The notes under the pieces are model-generated. The model saw only the letters and a list, made by a program, of their open reading frames with translations. It was not told where the DNA came from and ran no database searches. A stretch of DNA of 64,000 bases, from the NCBI GenBank assembly GCA_029959195.1, contig CP114126.1:1488001-1552000 (forward strand), given 5' to 3'. Of this stretch, positions 24,802 through 36,427 are shown piece after piece (the stretch's first letter is position 1; each line of letters begins with the position of its first letter). The translations under genes were made by a program, and so were the position numbers. Source of the DNA: Dictyophora rubrovolvata (Eukaryota; Basidiomycota; Agaricomycetes; Phallales; Phallaceae).

Positions 24802-26646
24802 TTATATAATGGAATTACCTCCGAATTTCTTATCCTCCATCCATCTTGGCACAAACACCTCACGACCAGTACGACTCCGTCTGCCCAAAGGAAACATATC
24901 GCGCAAGGCGTCCCTCATCTTCATTTTTATTGCAGCTGCAGCCTCGACCTGACGCTCTGTAGTTCGGGAATATCCTAGTTGGGCCTGTAATGCAGTCCGC
25001 AAAAGGCCAACCAAGAAAATCATGTCATGCCTGGCGGTATCTCGTATGGCTGTAGTCGGAGCCAGGTATGTCTGATAGTTGTTCTCGAGTTGTTCTGAGA
25101 AAAGGAAGCGTCCCAAAGCATAGAGATGATCCCCAAGCAACCTGCGATCTTGAGCTCGGACGGCAAAGCTGATCTCACGCGGTGCCCCAAGAAATCGATC
25201 AACCCATGATATCACTCCGTGACGTTTGGGATCAAGGGCTTCAGCGCGCATGCGACGCAAGAGCCCCAAAATGACGTTTGCGAGGGTCTGCCGGTCAGGG
25301 GTCAAATGATAGCGCGTGAAAAGAGCGAGAACAGTCCAGGCTGCCGCGTAATCATGTTGGGCTACGAACGTTCCAATTGCACAATTAAAGGTCCGAGTAG
25401 ATACCAGTTTAATAAATCGTTGTTTATCAGGTGGGACAACGCGCATACGGTACAGTGCCAGCATATCTTTGAGCAGTTGACGCGAGGTGATACCCTGAAG
25501 AGGTGTCGTTCCTCGAGGAACTTGTGGACTTCTTGGGTTCAAAGAAATAAATAACTGGGAAAATATGACAGCATCGGGGAGCGGGAAGCTATCATCAGAT
25601 AACATCGATTCGAAGAGTGCGATGGCCCGGTCAGACCAATCCCACTTGATAAACATGGGGATGAGAACTTTGCACATATCCAAGTCCGGGTCGATACCAT
25701 CCGCACTCATGCGGCTGAAGAGCCACTGAAGACGGTCCGGTAAGGGTTCAGAAGACTGGCTATATCCCATTAACACGGCGGTGTAAGGAAAACAAGCGGC
25801 ATTGCTACCGGGTTTACGTCCATAACGAAGACGAAGTTTGAGGTCGATCTTCTCCTGGAGGGTCAAACGTCGTCGAAAGTCCGGACTTGCACCAGAATTA
25901 CCAGACTCATTATCAGAAGTTTTCTCAGAAAGGCGCGTGGTTCTATATTTGTCCAGCCAATACTGCGCCATTCTAAACCGACCTGCTAGAGCATAGGCCT
26001 GTATGACGACACCAAACATGGCTCGAGGAGGTATCCAATTCGATCCACGGGTGGTTGCATAAATCCTGAACGCCTTCTCAATCTTCTTCGGCGGATCTCT
26101 GTAGAGTAGCATGGAGTCCAAAATAGTTTTAAAGGCAAAATCGTCCACTTTCATAGGAGACGCCGCGTTTGGAGCCATGCCTGAGGTTAGCAGAGCCCGT
26201 AATTGTTGAATATGCTGCACATCGTGGGTCTCCATATGTCGAAAAAGCACCATACACGTCTGAACAGATATTCCATATCCTTCGTCTTGCATAATGTTAC
26301 AAAGCGAAATCGCCGAATTGAAATCTCCAACTTTGGTAAACAACGAAATTACACGATGGTAACAATCGCGTCTTTCTTCCGCGGGTTGACTCTTGAATGA
26401 GCTCATTTCGTTAAGATAGACCGTTACCGCCTCATCGTTTTGTCCTTTGATCAACATACGTTGGACTTTGAGTAAAAGTTGAAATGCCCATGGCCGAACT
26501 TCTTTAACTATAATAGGTGTAAAAGAGAGACGAGGTTTTCCACGAACTTTGCTTGAGACCTGCGATTTCTTTGGTGGATAATATTTTAAACGTTGAAAAG
26601 AGTTGAGAATGGGTTTTGAAATAGAGGCAGTAGATAACCTTTGCAT
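24802..26646 (-). CDS. Pentatricopeptide-repeat-like mitochondrial protein
   Basis: Intronless, 614 residues, which is unusual for this window. The N-terminus (MQRLSTASISKPILNSFQRL) is basic and hydroxylated with no early acids, as in mitochondrial presequences. The body is helical with repeats of about 35 residues that fit the PPR pattern, for example a segment starting CYHRVISLFTKVGDFNSAI, then FGVVIQAYALAGRFRMAQ, PYTAVLMGYSQSSEPLPDR and CKVLIPMFIKWDWSDRAIA. PPR proteins bind organellar RNA; the RNA target cannot be read from the sequence. The C-terminal 100 residues (ending in KKFGGNSII) lack clear repeats. It is tail-to-head with the 5-phosphatase gene, whose stop lies 284 bp upstream of the PPR start. 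Confidence 0.75.
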   Translation of the reverse strand: MQRLSTASISKPILNSFQRLKYYPPKKSQVSSKVRGKPRLSFTPIIVKEVRPWAFQLLLKVQRMLIKGQNDEAVTVYLNEMSSFKSQPAEERRDCYHRVISLFTKVGDFNSAISLCNIMQDEGYGISVQTCMVLFRHMETHDVQHIQQLRALLTSGMAPNAASPMKVDDFAFKTILDSMLLYRDPPKKIEKAFRIYATTRGSNWIPPRAMFGVVIQAYALAGRFRMAQYWLDKYRTTRLSEKTSDNESGNSGASPDFRRRLTLQEKIDLKLRLRYGRKPGSNAACFPYTAVLMGYSQSSEPLPDRLQWLFSRMSADGIDPDLDMCKVLIPMFIKWDWSDRAIALFESMLSDDSFPLPDAVIFSQLFISLNPRSPQVPRGTTPLQGITSRQLLKDMLALYRMRVVPPDKQRFIKLVSTRTFNCAIGTFVAQHDYAAAWTVLALFTRYHLTPDRQTLANVILGLLRRMRAEALDPKRHGVISWVDRFLGAPREISFAVRAQDRRLLGDHLYALGRFLFSEQLENNYQTYLAPTTAIRDTARHDMIFLVGLLRTALQAQLGYSRTTERQVEAAAAIKMKMRDALRDMFPLGRRSRTGREVFVPRWMEDKKFGGNSII

Positions 26647-26930
26647 GGGTTCAACCAGCCATGAAATGAGGCGGATTGAACGTGAAGAATTGCTTACTTA
26701 AGTAAGAAAGGGATCGTCACGACCGAAAATAACCAAGAAAAAAAGGAAAACAGTATAAATATAATTAAAGGGGAATACCTGCGACTAATCTAAATGATGC
26801 AACAAACAGACAGTCCATAGGTTTACACTAGATGTACATTTGAAAAAAAAAAAAAGGTCCAATTCCTGTTATAAAGAAAAAAGGGGATATCATTTCAAGA
26901 AGGGGTTATGATGGCGTGGGTGTTCCAAGC

Positions 26931-29900
26931 TTAAAGGATATGTTGTGTTGTATAAAAGTCTTGCACTTCAATTAGATGATTAAGCTCAAGGTCTTTCCAG
27001 CTCTTCGTCACTTCAATTTTGACAGCGGCACGAGCGTCGTTGTCCATCCTTTTGACAGTGACAGAATAACCAGCTGAAATAGGTCGATGGTCAGATACGT
27101 CCACCTCGTAACGTCGGTAATGTAAATTGCGGACACGGTTAGGCTCTCGAGAGTGCCATAAAATGCGATCGCACCACGCAGGTGAACGCTTCTTTTCCGA
27201 AGAGTCGTAGTTGTCCGAACGCCGGTCATACTTGTATGTCGGCGCAAAAGTGAGAGGTGGTTCACAAAATGATCGTAGACGGAAGGAAGGGTTGCTCTTA
27301 ATTTGTTTGTACAATTGATCTTGATAGAAGATGTGGCTGAGATCGTTATTTTGTATGGAATTGATGATGGTTTCACGGCGCATGTCGATGCGATAATTGA
27401 GGTCGCCATGGAGCTGACGAAACACAATCAGACCAACACAAACATTGTAATAAAGCGCAACACAGCAGCTTACAAAGCAAATTTCATGATCAAGTATCAT
27501 TGAACCATCGCCACCTCCAACATAAGACAAGGCCTCGGGAGTTTCTGATCGAGGAAGTGCAGAGGCATTCTCCAGAATAGCGGCGACGTCTCTATTACGG
27601 GCTCGAATATGCGACTGGCCAGCAGCAAGATGACAATTGACAAAACATATAGACGAATCATCAAATACAAATCGCGCGACAATAGCCCCCTATGCAAAAA
27701 AAAAAAGGTTAGATCGCAAAAAAACATAGTCGATCAATCAACAACGCATGCCTTGTTCCCATATCGGCCGCCCAGACCTCGTTTGATAATGTTCATGGCC
27801 GAGTCTCGTAAAAGGGCTTTTTGGCGTTGACGAACGAATATACAAGAAAACAATCCGACAAGATTATCGGTATGAAGTACAACATAAGGATCATCAACGG
27901 GCATTGCAAGTCGAACAGCGTGCACCAGCGCATCGTGCCATAAACGATACGAGCGCGATACTTTATCAGAAATAGATCCGTCCGCATTCTTCTTTTGACC
28001 TCCTAACAATACAGTTTCTAATGAAAAATCAGCCTCTGAAGAACGTACGTGCTTTTCTCACTTCCGACTCGACTTACTCGCTGTCAAGCTGCGATTTTCG
28101 AGATCGATGAGTTCTTGAAATCCGAAACATATGACATCAGGTCTTTCAACGCTGTTCAAAACATCAGAAAGGAATGTAGCGTTTGCGGCATTGCCATGTA
28201 ATGTCTCGGGTTTTTGTGCGTCCGTGTTCCATGAGCAGATCAACACATTAAGAGGTCGGAATGTGCTGAATTCTGTTTCTCGTTTTTGTAGTTCTCCCTC
28301 TGTATAAATCGTCAGCAAAAGAGAAGAATTTTTTTAAAAAAAGGGGGGGGGAAGACGATGCGGTACCTATCCAGTCTGCGCTCAATAAACCATCCCAGAA
28401 TCTCAACTGACCACCTCGTGCAATACTAACGACATGTAGGGCTTGAGCCTGATAGACAACCCACGTGTTAGTACAAAGATAGAATTATAAATACAATAGA
28501 ACTTTGACAAACCTTGGCAATACTATAAGGGTCCACAAATACACGAGACACAGGATATTTGTCATAAGCCCGCCAAGAATTGGTCAATCTCCAGGGTTTT
28601 TTCAATGCATCTTCCAAACTATCAACAGGACCGGCTCTATACTGTGTCGTCGTCGGCTTCGAATCAACATCATAAACATTAATCACGCCATTCCTCGTCC
28701 CACTCCATAACTTGTCAACAACACCTTCAAGAGTCAGAATATCGGAATTGGCAACTTTAAGCGTATGCACGCAAGTTGGAACGCTCCGCCCCGAATCGAA
28801 AGATTCTAACCCGTCTACCCATATCGAGATGTATCCACCTTCATGTCCGAGGTACACACGATCCGGATGGGACGGAAGTACAGTTCCGCTCGAAACAGCT
28901 CCCAAAGCCTCTGACGGCGCCAAGATTTTGCTGCTAGCAGTAGATGATAGAACATCGTATACACGAACTGAAGGACCGCGCAGACTAGAACCGGACGAAC
29001 CAGTTCCCGAACCAGTACCACTAGAAATCCACAAAAGACCATTAAAAAGACGAATGAAACCTTGCTTTTCAGTCGTCCTTATAACGCGTGGTGTCGCACC
29101 GCCTAAATCGACATAATCTCGCCAGATCAAAACTTTCCCTCCCTCGTCAACGGTTACCATTGTCCGCCCATGTCGGAGAATGGCAGCGATGACGTTGGAG
29201 TGAATGTTATATCGCACACGGGTCACAACTTGTTCTGCGATGTCGAATTCAAAGATATGGCCCTCCTTGGTACCGCACCACAAATGTCGGCCACTTTCAT
29301 CACCGTTTTCGGAACCAGCTCTAAACTCCATAGCAGTAATTCGATTATCCTTCTTCCACTCCAGGCCCATCTCGCGCAGGTCAAGGGTTATCGTCCCACT
29401 GAGTACACCTTTTGTCATATCATACAATTTCACCTCATGAACCGAAGCAACGACGACACGATTGCCCGCAACTGCGGCAACACTGGCTAAAGGTACAGAC
29501 ACAGGACTTCGATAAACCGAAGCAGGAGCTAATGGCAAACGACGAGAACAATTCGTCGAATCCGGAAGTTCATCATAAGTCGGTCGGACCGCGTTTGTTT
29601 TTGAAGATGAGCGACTTGGCGTTGTCTCATCTTCCGAAGCGGATGATGACTCATCTGATGAGCGATGAAAAGAATGTAAAGTTTTCAACAAGGGCAGTTT
29701 GGCAGTGACACCTGTTGACCTGACAGGGGGCGGAGGAAGTCCACTCGTAGCTCGTGGTGGCGGACGTGGTATATCACTTAACCGAGGGCGAGTAGCGACT
29801 GGGACAGCGGGTGGAGAAGTAGAACGACGACGTGGAAGGGGTGGTTTATCATTAGTCTCGTCACTTCCTGAACGTCGTTGCGGTAATGGCGGGGGGACAC

Positions 29901-30881
29901 GAAGAAGATTGCTATCGGAAAGACCATTGGAAGGACGTGGTCGGTGAGCGTTATTGCTGCTGCTGCTACTGCTACTGCCCATACTACTACTGCCGCTGCT
30001 GCTGACTGTACTTTCACTCGAGTGTCTGCGCTGATCCGATTGGTCAGACTGCCTGGGGGGAATGGGAGGTGGCCGAGTGGTACAGGAAGGGTGCCCGCTT
30101 AAAGCGGTGTCTATTGGAGAGCGGGAAACTTGCCGGGTGAGACGGGTATTAACTGCAGAGGTGTCTATGCCCGGTGCAGCTGAGACGGGACGATGTTTCA
30201 GTGATGAGATATTATCGCTGTGTCGCGGACGAGCGGGAAGAGCCGGTGGTAAGGTCGTTGCTTGGAGTGGTTTCATTTCTGGAGCAGCTGCCGCCATCGG
30301 TCTCGGAGAAAGATAATGTTCAGTAGATATTTCACTACGAGAGAAAGCGATCAAAAAAAAACGCAAACGTATGAACAATCGAGTTACTAAACGCACTAAG
30401 ACTTGGACTGCAAATGGGACGAGGATGGTTCCTCAGCAGAATTATCACGAGAGGAGGACTTTTGTAGAAAAGGCGGAGGAGGAGGCGGAGGTTTTCGAAA
30501 AAGAGAGGCTGTCTTTGATGACGAACCTTTGTTCGGGCTAAGAGAACCGATTGTAGGGGATGGTTGAGACAGAGTGCGTGAGGCATGCGAGGTAGATGAA
30601 GAAACAGTTGAAGAAATTTTGAGATCGGGGGAAGATGGAGACAGTCGCAAACTTTGTGTAGTCAACAGAGAAGTTTCAGAAGGACCAGAAACAACGCGTT
30701 TCGGATCGAGGTACTGCATCTGCTGCGGACGTTCTGGCTTCTGTTCGGTAGAATTGGAGCGAACACGAGCTGGTCTTCGACGCGGGGCATTCTGGGATTC
30801 AAGTTTGGGAGATGTTCCCGCCAATTGTTCGAATTTTGAGCGTAATGAGCTGACAGGTGGAATGTTTTCGTCGGAGGTCAT
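26931..30881 (-). CDS. Beta-propeller + inositol polyphosphate 5-phosphatase
   Basis: Large phosphoinositide phosphatase, about 1197 residues. Exons (minus): 30881-30397, 30334-28513, 28448-28367, 28299-28078, 28035-27752, 27689-27474, 27413-26931. The first 430 residues are disordered, rich in Ser and Pro with polyproline runs (PPPPPPP), so SH3 or profilin contacts are likely. A WD-like propeller follows (VVVASVHEVKLYDM, HLWCGTKEGHIFEFD, RVYLGHEGGYISIW, KLWSGTRNGVINVYD). The C-terminal catalytic domain has the type II 5-phosphatase motifs LICSWNTD, CFGFQELIDLENR, RYGNKGA, FVNCHLAAG, GDLNYRID, PAWCDRILW and SDHRPI. The propeller-phosphatase order recalls plant 5PTases with WD40 repeats. The intron at 27751-27690 needs a GC donor to keep GNKG intact. 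An upstream ATG at 30899 is possible. Substrate is probably PI(4,5)P2 or a soluble inositol phosphate. Confidence 0.9.
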
Positions 30882-31919
30882 TGTTCCACGTCTATCCAAG
30901 ACAAAGACGACAGGTCAACAGCCTCTTTAAGATTATAAACAGATACCGAAAGCACAGCTCCGGAATTGCTTTTTGACGTGTCGATATGTTGTGACCGTGG
31001 TCGAGAACGGGCACAAGGACGCAAAATGGGACGACTGTTCAAAATACCATTGAGCGATGATGATGATGTAATCAGGGTTCTCATGCTGAGTGAGAGATGG
31101 GCGTTTCGACACAAGTGAAAAGCCTAGGCCTAGAACCTCACGTAAATATATTTGACGATAGAGAAATGTTCTAGAAACAAAATGTATTCCTAATAACTGA
31201 CATTCAATCAGTCAGAGAGGGTTTGTAGCCATGCGTATATATACATGTAGATTATTTCCTGTGCTATGCACAATTAAAAAACAATTAGCATTTTGTTAAA
31301 TAAGTAAATTTAATAATACAATCGCGGGGATATGATATTATGTACTAGTGATATGGCCTAATATGGCCGGGTACGGCGCATGTGTCTTGGAAAAGGCTTT
31401 TTCCCTTACGAGAACGATGCAATGACTTGACGAGTGGCCCCCACGGCCGAATGACGTGTCCGGACTCGGCTGCTTAGAAAACGTACGACCCGTCAAAATC
31501 GAGGAAGAAATGCTGTAATTAAATATGTGGATACTCCGGATCAGCACAAGATCATTTGTGGACAACAAAAGGTATCTCACTTGATATCACTGGCCTCCTC
31601 AAACTCTGAACCTCATCGTTACTTACCTCGACACTCGGACATGGCCATCAGATATTAGTAATAGGGTATTTCCAGTCTGTCCAGGATCCCTTTCAATCCC
31701 ACATGTACATGGTTGCTTTGTACGTTCCAAGTGTGGGGGATCGATAAAGCCGCCCTCGGCAATCACGATCACCCAGGGGAAATGCGCTCGAACCGCAAAT
31801 GAGACGCAGCCGTTCGCCATAGCCCACTGCCAGCCCATATAACAACACCTTAGGGCCTTAGGGCTGGAGACTCGACAGCCACCTTTCCAATATCGTGCTG
31901 CCAGCGAGGTTCGAAGAAA
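30882..31919. other. Divergent intergenic region
   Basis: About 1 kb between the 5-phosphatase (-) and P450-2 (+). It must contain both promoters. A short minus-strand frame (31114-30878) overlaps the phosphatase leader but has no motif and is probably 5' UTR. No other feature is clear. Confidence 0.5.
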
Positions 31920-33676
31920 ATGGCCTTCTTCGACTCACCGCCGTCTGTCGTCCTGTTAGCGAAAGAGAACTTGAACGCCAAACACCTAGCTCTCGTCAGC
32001 GGTGTCATCCTCGCTTTCACCGTCTACAGTTTGAAAATCTTTGACAAGCTCGGGAACGAAAAGGGCGCAAAAAGAGTACCTCTAGTCAAATATAAGATAC
32101 CCTGGTTAGGATCTGCTATTGAACTAGGCAGTGACCCAGATGGAGTGTTTAAAAGGGCTGCGTACGTCAATATAATCAATTGCTTTAAATTGTGATGTTT
32201 TTTTTCTTTATCTTCTTCCTGGCCTTTGACAGAACCACTCTTGGCCCAGTTTTCAGAATTCAGGCTGCGGGACGCGAATTCACTTACGTCACTGCGCCAG
32301 AACTGATAAGTGCAATATACCGTGATTCCAAGACGTTCCAATTTCTGCAGATAAGGTTGGAAATGACCGAAAAAATATTCGGCTCATCGAACGCATTATG
32401 CCAGGATCCAGTCTACTTTGAAGATTATTATAAAGCTCACCATGAAGAGCTCTCTCCAATAAAAGTGGCCTCCGTCCTCCAACGTTACGGCATTTTGGCC
32501 TACGAATCCCTCCAAAGTACCCTGAACAAACTGGATAATGGCAGTACTACTGGGCTCTCATTCATCAAACCGCCAGCGTATGACGCAGCCGCTTATGCTT
32601 TCTTCGGCAAGACCTTTCCCTCAAGAGAGTCATACGAACCATTCAAGACGTTCGATGAGGGATTCTTACTCTTACAAACCCAAATTCCGCGTTTCTTGCT
32701 GAAAAAGCCCATACAAGCCAGAGAAAAACTTATCAAAATGTTCGAGAAATATCTCTCGAGTCCTCACGATGATTGTGCAGGATTAATTCATGCCATTGAG
32801 GAAATTGCCAGTACAACAAATTGGGTACGAAGTTGAGATATATTCACACGAGGTCTTTTTTTCCTTTGCTAAGCCTACTCATTAATCGCCATTAACAGTC
32901 ATTACGGGACAAATCCGTTTCGATCCTAGGCGATCTCTGGGCCTTGCAATCCAATGCCATCCAAGCCGCGTACTGGATCATAACCCTCCAACTCCAACGT
33001 CCCGAAGGACTAACAAATCTAATCAAAGAAATCGACACCGCCCGAACCGAGTGGTTCAAAAATAACCCTACCACCACCAACGACGAAACACACTGTCAAT
33101 GGATTATCGACAGCCCATTACCGCTTCTCACATCAACCGTCCAAGAAGGTCTCCGATATGCCACAATGTCATTCTCAATCCGTATCGTTGAGAAAGAAAC
33201 CATCCTTGGAGGGTATTACATTCCGAAAGGAGATTACCTCATCTGTAATACGAGGCTTGTGCACTTGGATGGTGATATTCATCCAGACTCTACCGAGTTC
33301 ATTCCGGATAGGTACATGAAAACTACCAAATTCACAAAAGAAGGACGTAACATCCCAAACCATACGATACCTTTTGGAGGGGGTGTTTCAATGTGTGAAG
33401 GAAGGTATGCATGCATGCATGCATGAACGCTCTCAGGTGTCAAGTCTGGATAGGAGTTTATTTTTATTTTATTTTATTTTCCACAGGCATTTCGCTCAGG
33501 GCGAGCTGAAAATTTTTATTGCCCTGTTATTGACGCTCGCAACGATAGAAATCGACCCGTCGTCTTCTGAACGTCCGCAATTCAATTATTCACATATGGG
33601 TACCGGTATTATCCCGCCCATAGGAGATCTCCCCGTCCGCGTAACAAAGCGCGTCAACAGTGAATATTCGCACTGA
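31920..33676 (+). CDS. Cytochrome P450, CYP7/CYP8-like (P450-2)
   Basis: Paralogue of P450-1, first of the tandem three, 509 residues. Exons: 31920-32161, 32233-32824, 32899-33404, 33487-33676. I-helix LWALQSNAIQAAYW with Asn297 in place of threonine; EGLR as ExxR; haem loop PFGGGVSMCEGR with Cys444. It differs from the other three copies by lacking the intron after the YRDSK motif: the coding sequence runs straight from YRDSK into TFQFLQIRLEM with no leftover bases, which looks like a clean intron loss. Its last intron contains an ATGC run (about 33406-33425) and a TTTTA-rich stretch. A decayed DNA transposon begins 250 bp after the stop. Confidence 0.94.
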
Positions 33677-34350
33677 ACAATGAACACAAACTGCCTACTT
33701 AGGAATGAATATATGGATGGATGGATTGGATGGGAATTTTGATGCCGCAGTCAATGAAAGATGCAACACCCAGCGTTTTTGACCTTTATATCTTACAAAC
33801 AGAAATAGCTACAGATATAAAGGCCTTTAGTGAGCTTTTGTGAATCACCATCCTAAGGAGAACAAGTCTCCCAATGACAGCAGAGGCTGAATGAATCTCA
33901 AATTCGGCATGGAGGATGACCTCCAATAGTGCATACCCCTCGGTTGACACCCTAAGCTATGCACGATTAGAGTCCGGAAACCTAAGTCTCTATTTTAGAC
34001 GCTCAATACTGTGGAGAAATAATCTAAAATCGTACTCTTTTTTAAAGATTTAGCCTGATCAACACGAAGGTCACGACAAAACCGGACGCGGCTGACTTGG
34101 GGCTTCCACACATCAATGTCATCGCCATTCGTGTTTTCTATGTTTTCTTGTGTGCATTCATTGCATCTTGAACTGCTTTGTATATGTCTTCATCCGTTGA
34201 TTCATGTCTTGTATATGTTCCATCTGCAGGATTCAGCAAAGCTTCAATATCCATTCGATTTTTGGCTTGTGCAAGACACCTCTGGACGACAACTGATCAA
34301 GCGCGTCACAAAGCAAGGTTTCTGCAGAAGGTTGAGGAGTAGGGGAAGGA

Positions 34351-35646
34351 TCATTCGGGATGGAAGAGATGGGCACTAGAACTGGCGGTAGAGAGGGTCA
34401 GGAGCCACTTCCGGTAAGATTCCCGCTTTTTTCCAGCAGAATTTCGGATTGTGGTGGCATCCACTTCTCTCCACGCCTGGTCCGCTAACCTCATTGCTCG
34501 CAATTGATCGATGTCATAGATCTCGGAAGGTGTAACACCAGCATCATAACGATCAACCGCGCGCTCGATGAAATGTGTACGATAATTGAAGCACCGGATA
34601 ATGCCTTGATCCATAGGGTTGGACATGCACAGTAAGGTTTGGCATGAAGTTTTGAACACGGATATTGGAAAGATCATCTGGGACAATATGGCCAGAGAAA
34701 TTATCCTGAAGTAAGAGAACTTTTCGCTGTTGTTTACGAAGTTGTTTGTCCCAATCTTTAATCCACACTTGATATAGCTCTCCGGTCATCCAAGCTTTTG
34801 CATTGAACTTATATTGAAAACCAAGTTCGAGCCCGGTTTTTTTTTTTTTGAAACACTCGTGGCTTTGCGTATTTACCGATGATGAGTGGCGGAAGTTTTT
34901 CGGTACCGGCTGCATTGGTCGTGAATGCGTAGGTGAGTCGCACCTTTGTTCCCTTGTCTCCGGACTGTCGTTTATCTGATAAGCCTCTATCAGGAGGCAT
35001 CCTAGGAAAAGCAGCATTTATTAGAATGTGCGTACCCATAAAATAAACCTGTTTCGTCCATATTAAAGATATCCTGTCGTTTATAGCCGGATTGTTGAAT
35101 GAGCTTCTGGATCCGCTCTCTTTCCTCCACCACTGTTTTTGAAGATGCAGATGCTGCTTCACCATGCCGCTTTATCTCCTTCAAGGAGTGTGTCTTGTTT
35201 TAAATCTCTCGAGCCAACCTTCGCTCAGCTTGAGCCAGTCCTCCTTCGGAATGCAGGCAAGGCCGGCAAATTTCGTCCACTTTTGTAGCAAAACTTCACC
35301 GGTGAGTGAGTAAAATTCCATCTTCCATTGCCTTTGATATCCACAAGTCCATCATTTAAGGATGTTCTGTTTGCCGTTGACGCTTTGCCCTTCTATCAAG
35401 TTCATTTCCTTTTTCCCATTTCTTCCGCAATATATCCTTGTTATCGTTCCATCTACAGATTGTTGATCGTGTCAAACTGAGGTGCGGATATACTTTATTG
35501 AAATGTCGGGCGGTGGCTGACTGGTTCTGACCATTCTGCAAATGCCAGTCAAGAATCTCGATCCTCTGCTCCAACGATGCAAGCTCCTTCGTGGCTTTTG
35601 GCTGGGGGGGATCTGGAACCTTTTCTTCAATATTTTTCCTTCCCAC
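34351..35646 (-). pseudogene. Transposase of the pogo/Tigger-like element, frameshifted
   Basis: Order of parts: a psq/CENP-B helix-turn-helix (SLEQRIEILDWHLQNGQNQS), the CENP-B DNA-binding part (ACIPKEDWLKLSEGWLERF), then the DDE domain with NMDETGLFYG, LLLQDNFSGH and PMDQGIIRCFNY giving the three acidic residues. The join between LFYG and MPPDRG is a plausible 40-nt intron (GTACGC to CTAG). The rest does not stay in one frame: a TCAC-type duplication near 35310, an extra T near 35355, a run of 13 A near 34840-34852, and one extra C near 34610 each shift it. So this copy is inactive. The homopolymer shift could also be a sequencing error. Confidence 0.82.
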
Positions 35647-35675
35647 CGGCCCGAATTACTACGCTATTTATTTCT

Positions 35676-36002
35676 TCATAAAAAATGATAAGACTGACGA
35701 CTTCTTTTTCTGTTTATTCCCTTAGATATGTCTCCGGCCCACGCTCTCAAATTTTCAACAACTTCCTTGTCCTGTTCATCCAACCCTTCAAATTCCTTCT
35801 CATAGTCAATAGCTTCCCCTAACTGTGAGATTATCCATTGTTCAACAACGAGATTTGCTTCATTATCCAACCACTCCTCATCAGCGGGTGAGATTGGTTT
35901 TTGCTTTGCAAATTGTGCTTCAAGTTCTTCTTTTCTATTCTTCATGCTCTGTCTCAGCCTCTCCAGGCCCTTTTTGAGAGTTATTAGAGGAATTGAAGCC
36001 AT
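35676..36002 (-). CDS. Small upstream ORF of the transposon
   Basis: An open frame of 108 codons inside the element, upstream of and on the same strand as the transposase. It is highly charged and probably helical (ERLRQSMKNRKEELEAQFAK), with an acidic middle and a basic end (GINRKRSRQS). I do not recognise a family. It may be an accessory protein of the element or an N-terminal extension of the transposase joined by splicing. Confidence 0.45.
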   Translation of the reverse strand: MASIPLITLKKGLERLRQSMKNRKEELEAQFAKQKPISPADEEWLDNEANLVVEQWIISQLGEAIDYEKEFEGLDEQDKEVVENLRAWAGDISKGINRKRSRQSYHFL

Positions 36003-36427
36003 GATAGTGGTTTTGTTTTCTGTTGTTTTTTTTGTTTTTCGCTGTGCCAGCGGCGATTCTCGCCAAATACACGACCCTGCACCTCATGTATTTTTAGACT
36101 GTAATTACTATGCTATGCATCTTTTTTTTTCCGCGGGCTATGCACTATTGGGTATTGGAGAATTATGCACTACGGGTCTAGAATCCCCGCCTACTAACGC
36201 TCCCAGTCTTTATCTGATTACATTGAACGGTGTTCGGTGTCTTCTACACTACGCGAGTCGACCTAAACTTTGATGTCACGGCTCAGGACGCGACCGGTAG
36301 TAGCCGGTAGTTCACCATGAACTCTTTTAAAATCGCTTGGACTGAGGCAGTGCTAAGGCTCCAGGAACAACTGTCTGTTTTCTTCTCCCTGTTATCCTAC
36401 TTCCTGCGTCAGTGAAGACTGGAAAGA

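Larger units (their letters stand above)
33927..36147 (-). mobile_element. Decayed pogo/Tigger-like DNA transposon with TA duplication
   Basis: Element of about 2.2 kb (body 33929-36145) flanked by TA on both sides. The left end reads GTGCATACCCCTCGG and the inverted right end GTGCATAGCCCGCGG (two mismatches); with the flanks, CCAATA matches on both sides too. A second, tandem copy of the terminal motif (TTATGCACTA) sits just outside the right end. Both coding frames run on the minus strand: a small upstream frame and a transposase of the CENP-B/HTH plus DDE type. The element separates P450-2 from P450-3 and so postdates their duplication or arrived during it. The TA duplication and the transposase motifs agree on the Tc1/mariner-pogo superfamily. 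Confidence 0.85.

Noticed and set aside
30066-30130. tRNA-like string (GGTGGCCGAGTGGT followed by a CTTAAAG loop)
   Set aside because: It lies inside the 5-phosphatase coding exon, has only three paired bases in the would-be anticodon stem and no T-arm, so it is chance.
35000-35045. Apparent frameshift in the transposase between LFYG and MPPDRG
   Set aside because: GTACGC to CTAG with a TTCTAAT branch-like site fits a short intron, so it is not counted as a break.
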